Below are positions 41,976 to 50,913 of a stretch of 54,230 nt of DNA, in pieces. The stretch's first letter is position 1, and each line of letters starts with the position of its first letter. The position numbers were made by a program, and so were the translations under genes. The stretch lies in NCBI GenBank assembly GCA_902802305.1, contig CADCLG010000013.1, positions 69,566 to 123,795 of the forward strand. The letters are read 5' to 3'. This DNA comes from an uncultured Spirochaetaceae bacterium. GTDB taxonomy: Bacteria; Spirochaetota; Spirochaetia; Treponematales; Treponemataceae. The notes below the pieces were generated by a model. The model saw only the letters and a program-made list of their open reading frames with translations, made no database searches and was not told where the DNA came from.

Positions 41976-44900
41976 ATGGCTACACATATGAGTATAAGAT
42001 TGGCATGGCATAATGATGGATGGAATGGACATATTTGTCAGAAACCTTGTGAAAATCCTTATTGTGTTGGTCAGCACTCATATCCAGGTGATCTGATTGC
42101 TAATAACCGGGATATTGAATATGAAACAGCACATGCAGGTGAACCGTGTTCAGATAATCCTTGTGCTGTTGCTTGCGGCCTTAGTGTAAATGCTTTTGGT
42201 AAAGATCCAATAAAAGTTCGTGTAGATACTCCTGATTTCTGGAATAAAAAAGATGCAGATCCTATAAAAATAGAACTACCACCATACACTGTTTGTACAT
42301 GGTGCTATGAGCCAATGTACAGTGAAGATGTAAAAATCCATGGCAATTCAAAACAAAAATATGATTATAATAAAAGAAAAGTTGGTGCTGAGAAGTATTT
42401 TTCTCAATTTGAACCAGGGAAATCCTTGATTTTTTATTATGCCGGTTATAGTAATCCTTTTTCAGAAAATGAAGAAAATAATTATGTAATTACAGGTATT
42501 TCTCGAGTAAAGAAAATAGAGTCTACCTATTACTATGACAATACTAGTGAAGAAATACAGAAGAGATATGCAGGTGGTTTTGTATGGCAAAGACCTATCA
42601 CTTCAACTTATCCAGACGAGGGTTTTTGTATTCCATATTGGAAATATATTGATGATGAAAAAATAATTGAACGAATACTTATAAAGCCTCAGAATCGTTC
42701 TCCATTTAAGTATGGTAGCCGCGAAGTAGATAATGATGATGCAATTGAAGTAGTAAACCAGTTAATAGCAGTTGTTGATGCTTTGATAGATATAGGTGAC
42801 GAAACCGAAGATTGGACAAAACGAAAAGAATGGCTTAACAGTGTTCTGAATGAACTTTGGGTATCTCGCGGTCCATATCCTGGATTCCCATCAGTTTTAG
42901 AGACCCTTGGATTAAAGAGGCTTATTTCTTCTTATACCTCGCTAACAACAGATGATGAAATGAAATCTTATATGCACTCTGTAAGAGATTTACTAGATGG
43001 CAAAAAAGATGATGTTAAAGGCGATGTATTTGATACCGCTACCCTAAAAAAAGTTCGAAGAGAATATCAGCTTTTTGGAATAGATACAGCAGACTTCTTG
43101 TTTAATAAGCTTTCAAGATTTGACTTAACAGCAAATCAGGTAAAAAACATAATTGATGAAAATAGGGAAAATGTATCTATTACGGCTACATTGGAAGAGA
43201 TGTCAGAGAATCCTTATACCATTTTTGAGCAGTATGTTGGTTATGATTCGGATGACACAATTCCTTTATATAAAATTGATAACGGTGTAATTCCTTCTCC
43301 AGAATTTGGAATTAATGAGCTTCTTGATAATGGTTCTACTGAAAGATTACGTGCTTTCTGTGTAGATGAGTTAAATAGAATTCCAGCTCATTCTTTTGGG
43401 AAAGCAGAAACTATTCTTGAGCGAATAAATGCAAGATTAGACCGTTTACCAGAATGGAAACGTTATGCCTATAAAATGCAGAACTTTAATGTAGAGACGG
43501 AAATTCTTGATGGGGCTCTTGAAAGAAAGAAGGATGATGAAGGTTCATTATATCTTTATTTGAAAGATGTATATGAAGATGAAAGAACTGTAGAAGAAAT
43601 ATTGCGAGAGCTTGCAGATAGATCTGATATACAATTAAAGATGGCTATTACACCAGAAAAATTCAAGGAGAAGCTTCGTAAGAAAGATTCTGCTCTTGCA
43701 AAAAAAGTTCCTGACCAATATGAAGAAATACTAGACCATCAGGCAGATATTTGTATGCAGATTTTTACGAAGCCTCTTTGTGTCCTTGCTGGTGCTGCAG
43801 GTACAGGTAAAACTACGGTTATACGCTCCATACTTGATAATATTGATCGCGTACATGGTGCCGGAACCAGTTTCTTGCTCATGGCTCCAACAGGTAAAGC
43901 TACAGAAAGAATTAAAACTCAAAACGAAAAACCTTCAAAAACTATTCATTCACATTTGGCTAAAAATGGATGGATAAACGAAAACTTTACTCTAAAGCGT
44001 TTTGGCGGTGCTCTTGGACAAGATTATAACACTATAATTATTGATGAATGTTCCATGATCGACCTTAATGTATTCGCTACACTGCTGAAATCTATCAATT
44101 GGAATAATGTTCAAAGATTAATACTGATTGGAGATCCAAATCAGTTGCCACCAATAGGCAGGGGCAAAGTCTTTGCTGATACTATTGAATGGCTAAAAGT
44201 AAAGTATCCAGACAATGTTGGTATTCTTACTGATAATATCCGTCAGCTTGAAAATACTGTAGAGCAAAAAGGACATGGTATTCTTGACCTTGCTGAGATT
44301 TTCATTCAGGAAAACCAGCAGACAGAAGATGAGGCAAAAGCCGCAAATCTAAAAGTAAAAAAAGAGGAGCTCTTCGAGAAAATTGTAGAAAATGGTAACG
44401 GTGATATAGATAAAGACCTGGCTGTTTATTTCTGGAATGAACAAGAAGAACTTGAACAACTTCTAACGAATGTAATGACACGTGATATGAAGCAATATAC
44501 CGGTCTAGAAATGTCTGGAGAAAAAGTTTCAAATGATAAACTCTGGCAGCAAATGATTCGAGATGAAGAAGGTAAGAGTAATCCAGAAATCATACAAGTT
44601 ATCTCTCCTTATCGAGGTGAATTTTATGGTACAGAATCATTAAACCAGTTAATGCAAAAGACATTCAATTCTCATTGGAGCAAGAAAAAATTAGACGGCA
44701 TTGGATATTTTGACAAAGTTATACAGTTCCGAAATAGACCTCAATCAGATCCTGCTTATGCATATCAAGAAAGTACAAAAACAAATATAAAAGCAGAAAT
44801 TTATAATGGAGAGATTGGCTTAACATTAATTCATGGTTTTGATGCTTTTGATAAAAAATATATGTGGAAAGGTAATATAGACCGTTTTCAGGTAGCCTTT

Positions 44901-45626
44901 TCTGGTAAATCTAGAAAAGGATTAAGATATAACTATGGTCAAGATCTTGGACAAGATGTTGATGGAAGATATATAAAAGAACAGAAAGTACTTGAAAATC
45001 TTGAATTAGCATATGCTATTAGTGTTCATAAATCACAGGGCTCTGAGTTTGATTATGTTTATATTGTTATTCCTCATAAGGATAGCCATCTTCTATCAAT
45101 GGAATTACTTTATACTGCATTAACAAGAGCTCAAAAAAAGGTAACTATATTCTTGCAACAAGATATAAGCACTTTGACCTCATTAAGTCATACTGAAAAG
45201 TCAGCAGTACTAAAAATAAATTCTTCGATATATAAGTTTGAGCCATTACCTGATGCTTTGCTTTATGCTGGAAACAATTGGTATGAAGACGGAAAAAATA
45301 TAGCAACACTTTCAAAATATTTTGTTCGCTCTAAATCTGAAGCAATTATAACTAATATGCTTTCAGAAAGAAATATTCCTTTTAAGTACGAAGAGCCTTT
45401 ATATGCTCCAGATGGAACTATGTACTTGCCTGATTTTACCGTAAAGTTTAGAGGGGAAGAATACTATTGGGAGCATGTAGGTAGGACAAACGATAAGGCT
45501 TATATGGCACATTGGACTAAGAAAGAAGCTTGGTACAATAAACATTTCCCAGGCAAATTACTAGTTACAATGGAAAGCAATAATCTTTCTAAAGATGCGG
45601 AAGAATTGATTGAAAAGAATATGTGA
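41976..45626 (+). CDS. RecD-like SF1 helicase with Cys-rich N terminus and nuclease-like C terminus
   Basis: 1216 residues. AAGGAG precedes the ATG. The first 100 residues carry cysteines and histidines (HICQKPCENPYC; later EPCSDNPCAVAC; CTWCYEPM) that could bind zinc. Residues 130-590 are unassigned and helical. The helicase has Walker A AGAAGTGKTT (near 606), IIIDECSMID (near 687), IGDPNQLPPIG, and a UvrD_C_2 end VHKSQGSEFDYVYI (near 1018) with LLYTALTRAQ. The last 90 residues (YLPDFTVKFRG, then YYWEHVGRTND and WTKKEAWY) look like a PD-(D/E)XK/Vsr-type nuclease end. A helicase-nuclease acting on DNA is likely. It is followed after 19 bp by the GHKL-helicase gene. Confidence 0.85.
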   Translation: MATHMSIRLAWHNDGWNGHICQKPCENPYCVGQHSYPGDLIANNRDIEYETAHAGEPCSDNPCAVACGLSVNAFGKDPIKVRVDTPDFWNKKDADPIKIELPPYTVCTWCYEPMYSEDVKIHGNSKQKYDYNKRKVGAEKYFSQFEPGKSLIFYYAGYSNPFSENEENNYVITGISRVKKIESTYYYDNTSEEIQKRYAGGFVWQRPITSTYPDEGFCIPYWKYIDDEKIIERILIKPQNRSPFKYGSREVDNDDAIEVVNQLIAVVDALIDIGDETEDWTKRKEWLNSVLNELWVSRGPYPGFPSVLETLGLKRLISSYTSLTTDDEMKSYMHSVRDLLDGKKDDVKGDVFDTATLKKVRREYQLFGIDTADFLFNKLSRFDLTANQVKNIIDENRENVSITATLEEMSENPYTIFEQYVGYDSDDTIPLYKIDNGVIPSPEFGINELLDNGSTERLRAFCVDELNRIPAHSFGKAETILERINARLDRLPEWKRYAYKMQNFNVETEILDGALERKKDDEGSLYLYLKDVYEDERTVEEILRELADRSDIQLKMAITPEKFKEKLRKKDSALAKKVPDQYEEILDHQADICMQIFTKPLCVLAGAAGTGKTTVIRSILDNIDRVHGAGTSFLLMAPTGKATERIKTQNEKPSKTIHSHLAKNGWINENFTLKRFGGALGQDYNTIIIDECSMIDLNVFATLLKSINWNNVQRLILIGDPNQLPPIGRGKVFADTIEWLKVKYPDNVGILTDNIRQLENTVEQKGHGILDLAEIFIQENQQTEDEAKAANLKVKKEELFEKIVENGNGDIDKDLAVYFWNEQEELEQLLTNVMTRDMKQYTGLEMSGEKVSNDKLWQQMIRDEEGKSNPEIIQVISPYRGEFYGTESLNQLMQKTFNSHWSKKKLDGIGYFDKVIQFRNRPQSDPAYAYQESTKTNIKAEIYNGEIGLTLIHGFDAFDKKYMWKGNIDRFQVAFSGKSRKGLRYNYGQDLGQDVDGRYIKEQKVLENLELAYAISVHKSQGSEFDYVYIVIPHKDSHLLSMELLYTALTRAQKKVTIFLQQDISTLTSLSHTEKSAVLKINSSIYKFEPLPDALLYAGNNWYEDGKNIATLSKYFVRSKSEAIITNMLSERNIPFKYEEPLYAPDGTMYLPDFTVKFRGEEYYWEHVGRTNDKAYMAHWTKKEAWYNKHFPGKLLVTMESNNLSKDAEELIEKNM

Positions 45627-45645
45627 TAACAGGGAGAATACTGAA

Positions 45646-48600
45646 ATGAATGAGCTTGAAAATGAATATTTTATTCTACTTAATAAAGATAGAACAGATA
45701 GTGCCAATACATTAGAAAAGCCATCTATGAAAGGCATTAAAAAAAGCGTTGTTGATAAGTATTCTGATCAAGCCCATTTTATATATGAGCTCTTACAAAA
45801 TGCAGATGATGTACATGCAACAGAAGTTTCTTTTTCTCTTGAAAAGGAGCAACTAGTTTTTTTACATAACGGAACAAGGTATTTCTCAATTTCAAATCCT
45901 AAAACCGAAGATGCAGACGGTGAAAATGGAACTCTTGGAGATTTGAATGCTATAACATCAATAGCAAATTCCAGTAAGACTGATGATGGTGCAAAAATTG
46001 GAAAATTTGGAGTTGGTTTTAAAGCGGTATTTCAATATACAAATACTCCAATTATTTATGATCCAAATGTATTTTTTAAAATAGAGAGATTTATTGTACC
46101 TATTCTTTTAGATAAAGATTATCCAAATAGAAAAAAGAATGAAACAGTTTTCGTCTTCCCTTTTGATGATAAAGTAAAAGAAAAGAAAGAAGCATACGAA
46201 GATATTCAAATAAAACTTGATTCATTAATCTACCCAATCTTATTCTTAAAAAATCTTAATTCAATAACTTATTCGACTCTTTCTGAAACAGGTTCGTACA
46301 AAAAGACTGTTTTAGAATCATTTACAAAAAACAATATTTTGTGTGAGAACATAGAATTTATAAAATCTTTGAACAATAATAATGAAAAGCATTGCTTATG
46401 GCTTTTCTCTCAGCAGTTAGATAAAAATAAAATTTCAGTTGGCTTTTTTACTAATAATAAAGGGAAAATAATCGAAGAAAAACAAACTGCATTTTGTTTT
46501 TTCCCAACTAAAGTAAATACAAATTTAAATTTTATAATAAATGCACCATTTTTATTAACAGACAGTAGGGAAGGTATTAAAGCTGGAAATAATCATAATA
46601 AGCAGATGATTCAATCATTGGCAGAATTAGCAGCATCAGCGTTAGAAATACTAAAAGAAATATCAATTACTAAGAGAATAGAATTGTTTGATGATGAGAC
46701 TTTTATAAATCTAATACCTTATAATGAAAATTTGTATATAAGTGAAAATGAAAGAACTCAGATCTCATTATTACCATTTTATACTGAAATTAAGAATAAA
46801 ATAACATCTTCAGAATTAATTCCTTGTGGAAAATTAGCTTTCACGAATTATAATAATGCTTGTTGGGCAACTTATCCAAACATTCCAGAGCTATTTTCAA
46901 ATGAGCAATTAGGCACTCTTGTTGATAATCAAAATGTAAAATGGATTTTGCCAACAATTGGCCGAAACGAAACATTGCGAACGAATTCAAAATTATGTAG
47001 CTACATCGATGGCTTAGCGTCCAAAAAATTTGATGATGAAGAAATAATTAAATTGATTACTTCAGAGTTTATTGAACATCAAGATATTCAATGGTTATTT
47101 AAATTCTATGACTTTATAAATTCTTCAAATCAAAGAAAACAATATGCAAAACATAAACCAATATTCTTAAATAAGCAAAGGAAAGCTTCTGAAGCATTTG
47201 ATATCAATAATCATTTAATATTATTCATAACAGATACTGATAACTCTAATTATAATTCTATCTTACAAGATTTATTACAAGATGAAAAAACAAGGGAACT
47301 CATTAATTCATATGGTATAAAAAAACCTGAATTAAAAGACGAAGTTTATAATAAAATAATTCCAGATTACAATGAACTAAAAGATGAAAAGAATGCTTTT
47401 AAAAAGATTTTTTCTTATTATAAGAAATGTCCACAAGATGAAATAACTGAATATGAGACGTATCTAAAAAAGCTTTTATTCAGAGGAACTAAAGATAAAG
47501 ATTATCCGTCTGATCTTTATTTACGAACGAAACTTTTAACAGAATTCTTTATAGAGCAACCAAATTATCTGGATTTGGATTACTATAAATCCTTAATAAA
47601 TTCAAACGAATATGAACTTCTTAATAAGTTATTTAGTCGACTTGATGTTAATGACCTCCCTAAGAAACAGAGTAAATACATTGGGAAATTTTCTTACAAT
47701 GAAATTATAGAAAGAGGACTTTTCAATACAGAAGAAGGGGGGTATAGAGAGAAGGAATATACAGAATATTATTTTGAAGGAATAAATTCTAATCTTCACT
47801 ATATAATTGACAACGAAGATACAGATAAATCTTTAACTTTATGGAAAGTATTAAATCTTTTATGTAAAAAATATTATTCAAGGCAATATCATTTATGTTC
47901 TGGATATGAGTTCATCATCGGAAGATGCAAGTATTTTTTCCGATACAATCGTTCAGTTACTTATAATACAGAGCTAAATAAACTTCTCCTTAATGGTAAA
48001 TGGCTTGTAAACAAAGCTGGTTGTTTTGTAACAGCAAAATCAATAAATAAAAATGATTTAGCGGAGTTTTATTTTTCAGAAGACGATGACTATTCATTAT
48101 TACTCAACTTTCTTGATATTCATGAAGCTGTACAAGAAGAACCTTATGAAACAGCAAATCTAACTGAAGAACAAAAACGAAAGATTGAATTTGCAAATAA
48201 ACTGAAAGAGTATGGCATAGAAAATGAGGAAGATTTAGAAGCATTTAGAGAATTTAAGCGTCAACGAGATGCACAGCGATATTCAGCAGAAAATGCCGAT
48301 AACGTCAGTTCCCATAATGCTCAATCAGAAACAAGTACTGATGATAAAGATATCGATGATATTTTTGATGAAGATTCTAAAGATAATGATGAACAAACAG
48401 AAAAGGAGCCATTAAATAAAGCCACTACAGAAGTTCTCAAAAATATTGCCAAACGAACAAAACATAAATCTGAACATTCAGTAAAGAGGATTCCTGAAGA
48501 CGAGGAACCGGATGAGGATGAATTACTGCCATCATCTGTTGATTATAGCAAAAAGATTGAGCGTGCTTTAGAAAAAAGTGCAGCCGAAGTTAAACGAATA

Positions 48601-50862
48601 TCCTATTTAGAAGGTCTGCAAAAAACAGCACTTGAAGAAACGCAAAACAACAAATATTCCTATAAATGGTTTAATACACTTCTCGAAATGGAGAGTATTA
48701 ATAGTGGGGAATCAAATGCAAATAGTAAAGAAGTTTCAATTAGTTTTTCAACTGTGGAAAGAGAATCTGGAACAAAACGAACTTTAGTATTAAAGCATCC
48801 AAATCGTTATATTCCACAATTTATGGAAGATTTAGCAGATATTCCTCTTGTTCTTCATATGGGAGAGCAGACTAAAACTGTAGCCATTGAAGTTGCAAGT
48901 ATTAAGTCATATACACTTCGTGTAAAAATGAAAAATGCCTCAGATATCGATGGAATTGATCTTGATACAGTTACATCTGCAACGATTGATGCAAAAAGTC
49001 CTACATTTTTGATTGAAGAGCTTAGAAAACAATTTGCAGAGTTAAAATTGTCAGATGAATATAATATGCAGAAGAATCTCTGTAAGAACATAGAATTTGT
49101 ATTTGGACCTCCAGGAACAGGAAAAACAACACATCTTGCTCAAAAGGTTTTAATTCCAATGATGCGGGAAAATAAAAAATGTAAGGTATTAGTCTTGACT
49201 CCAACTAATAAATCTGCCGATGTTTTGGTAAAACGAATAATGGAAGTCTCAGGACGTGACCATACATACAAAAATTGGCTTGTTCGTTTCGGTGCTACAG
49301 GAGATGAAGAAATTGAACAAAGTCCGGTGTATAGGGATAAGACTTTTGATATTCGAACTCTTGAAAAAAATGTAACAGTTACAACTATTGCAAGATTTCC
49401 GTATGATTTCTTCATGCCAGAAGGAAGCCGATTATTTTTGTATGGAATAGATTGGGATTATATTGTAATCGATGAAGCCTCTATGATTCCAATTGCAAAC
49501 ATCGTATTACCTTTATATAAAAAGACACCAAGAAAGTTTATTATTGCGGGTGACCCATTCCAGATAGAACCAATTACCTCAGTTGATCTTTGGAAAAATG
49601 AAAATATATATACAATGGTTCACCTTGATTCTTTTGTAGAGCCTAAGACCATACCCCATACATATAATGTAGAATTTTTGACAACACAGTACAGAAGTAT
49701 TCCTGATGTTGGTTTTATCTTTAGTAATTTTGCTTATGGTGGAATATTAAAACATCATCGTACATCCGATAGTCAACGACAATTAAATTTAGGAGATGAT
49801 TTTGGTATTCAAACCTTAAATGTTATTAAGTTTCCTGTAAGTAAATATGAAAGTATTTACCGCTGCAAGAGACTTCAACATAGCAGTTCATATCAGGTCT
49901 ATTCTGCTTTGTTCACATTTGAATATGTTTGTTATCTTTCAAGAGCAATTTCTGAGAAAAATTCAGGACAGCTTTTTAAGATTGGTGTAATTGCACCTTA
50001 TAGAGCACAAGCCGATATGATTGATAAATTATTGGCATCTGAAAAACTTCCTAAGGAAGTTGATGTTCAAGTTGGAACAATTCATGGTTTTCAAGGAGAT
50101 GAATGTGATATTATTTTTGCAGTGTTTAACACTCCACCTTCAATCTCTTCTTCAAATGAAATGTTCTTAAACAAAAGAAATATCATAAATGTATCTATTA
50201 GCAGAGCACGCGATTACTTATTTGTCGTCATGCCAGATGATAAGACTGAGAATATTCAAAATCTTCGATTGGTAAAAAGGGTTGAAGATCTGATTCACAG
50301 TACAAATTCATGGACAGAATTTCATTCATCAGATTTAGAACAATCAATGTTCGGTGATTCGCAATATTTGGAAAATAATGCGTTCTCTACTAGCCATCAG
50401 AGTGTAAATGTTTATGGTCTACCAGAAAAATGTTATGAAGTTCGAGCAGAAGATACAGCAATTGATGTTCAAATCCATAAGCCTTCTATTAATAAAGGAA
50501 CATCTAAAGAATTAGAAAATGAAACTTTAGATGAGATCAGAAATGACGAATATATTGATTCTTATCAGCTGAAAGAGGAATTAATTCCTGAAGAACTGAG
50601 AAAAACGGCAATAGATCTTCCTGTAAAGGGAGCAATAAAAGGTTGGTGCTATTTAGTTCCTTATGAAGGAAAAGTTAAGGACCATACTTTAAAGCAAACT
50701 GAAGTAATGTTTATACCGCTAATGAGAAACGGACAAGAGAAAATGGTTACTGTTTCGGTGGTAAAAGAAGATAGGATAATTTACATTGCAAAGGGAATGT
50801 TTAAATTATATGAACAAGGATTAAGTGCAATAGAAGGAATAGAATTGAAAAAGATTTTTTAA
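45646..50862 (+). CDS. Giant GHKL-ATPase / SF1B-helicase fusion protein
   Basis: 1738 residues; the ATG at 45646 follows GGGAG by 9 bp and replaces an overlapping TTG at 45610. The N terminus is a sacsin/NOV-like Bergerat ATPase: FIYELLQNADD (N-box, residues 45-55), FLHNGTRYF (G1-like, 72-80) and IGKFGVGFKAVF (G2, 118-129). Then come about 700 helical residues and a very acidic linker (about 865-980). The helicase follows: FGPPGTGKTT (near 1153), VIDEASMIPI (near 1273), IAGDPFQIEPI, TTQYRSIPDVG, TIHGFQGDECDIIF (near 1480) and NVSISRARDYLFVV, i.e. UPF1/Dna2-like. A C-terminal beta region of about 170 residues is unassigned. Likely an ATP-switched DNA or RNA motor; I know of no characterised close relative. 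Confidence 0.85.
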   Translation: MNELENEYFILLNKDRTDSANTLEKPSMKGIKKSVVDKYSDQAHFIYELLQNADDVHATEVSFSLEKEQLVFLHNGTRYFSISNPKTEDADGENGTLGDLNAITSIANSSKTDDGAKIGKFGVGFKAVFQYTNTPIIYDPNVFFKIERFIVPILLDKDYPNRKKNETVFVFPFDDKVKEKKEAYEDIQIKLDSLIYPILFLKNLNSITYSTLSETGSYKKTVLESFTKNNILCENIEFIKSLNNNNEKHCLWLFSQQLDKNKISVGFFTNNKGKIIEEKQTAFCFFPTKVNTNLNFIINAPFLLTDSREGIKAGNNHNKQMIQSLAELAASALEILKEISITKRIELFDDETFINLIPYNENLYISENERTQISLLPFYTEIKNKITSSELIPCGKLAFTNYNNACWATYPNIPELFSNEQLGTLVDNQNVKWILPTIGRNETLRTNSKLCSYIDGLASKKFDDEEIIKLITSEFIEHQDIQWLFKFYDFINSSNQRKQYAKHKPIFLNKQRKASEAFDINNHLILFITDTDNSNYNSILQDLLQDEKTRELINSYGIKKPELKDEVYNKIIPDYNELKDEKNAFKKIFSYYKKCPQDEITEYETYLKKLLFRGTKDKDYPSDLYLRTKLLTEFFIEQPNYLDLDYYKSLINSNEYELLNKLFSRLDVNDLPKKQSKYIGKFSYNEIIERGLFNTEEGGYREKEYTEYYFEGINSNLHYIIDNEDTDKSLTLWKVLNLLCKKYYSRQYHLCSGYEFIIGRCKYFFRYNRSVTYNTELNKLLLNGKWLVNKAGCFVTAKSINKNDLAEFYFSEDDDYSLLLNFLDIHEAVQEEPYETANLTEEQKRKIEFANKLKEYGIENEEDLEAFREFKRQRDAQRYSAENADNVSSHNAQSETSTDDKDIDDIFDEDSKDNDEQTEKEPLNKATTEVLKNIAKRTKHKSEHSVKRIPEDEEPDEDELLPSSVDYSKKIERALEKSAAEVKRISYLEGLQKTALEETQNNKYSYKWFNTLLEMESINSGESNANSKEVSISFSTVERESGTKRTLVLKHPNRYIPQFMEDLADIPLVLHMGEQTKTVAIEVASIKSYTLRVKMKNASDIDGIDLDTVTSATIDAKSPTFLIEELRKQFAELKLSDEYNMQKNLCKNIEFVFGPPGTGKTTHLAQKVLIPMMRENKKCKVLVLTPTNKSADVLVKRIMEVSGRDHTYKNWLVRFGATGDEEIEQSPVYRDKTFDIRTLEKNVTVTTIARFPYDFFMPEGSRLFLYGIDWDYIVIDEASMIPIANIVLPLYKKTPRKFIIAGDPFQIEPITSVDLWKNENIYTMVHLDSFVEPKTIPHTYNVEFLTTQYRSIPDVGFIFSNFAYGGILKHHRTSDSQRQLNLGDDFGIQTLNVIKFPVSKYESIYRCKRLQHSSSYQVYSALFTFEYVCYLSRAISEKNSGQLFKIGVIAPYRAQADMIDKLLASEKLPKEVDVQVGTIHGFQGDECDIIFAVFNTPPSISSSNEMFLNKRNIINVSISRARDYLFVVMPDDKTENIQNLRLVKRVEDLIHSTNSWTEFHSSDLEQSMFGDSQYLENNAFSTSHQSVNVYGLPEKCYEVRAEDTAIDVQIHKPSINKGTSKELENETLDEIRNDEYIDSYQLKEELIPEELRKTAIDLPVKGAIKGWCYLVPYEGKVKDHTLKQTEVMFIPLMRNGQEKMVTVSVVKEDRIIYIAKGMFKLYEQGLSAIEGIELKKIF

Positions 50863-50913
50863 TAACCGAAAATATATAACAAGAATGTATAGAAAATTTA
50901 TAAGGAGAAGTAT

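Noticed and set aside
45610..45648. TTG start for the GHKL-helicase overlapping the RecD-like gene
   Set aside because: There is no ribosome site for the TTG, whereas the ATG at 45646 has GGGAG at good distance and starts with the conserved region.
38234..50862. A complete BREX or DISARM system
   Set aside because: Only end fragments resembling a DUF1998 helicase and a PglX-like methylase are present. There is no BrxC, PglZ, DrmA or DrmC counterpart, and the cassette genes belong to other families.
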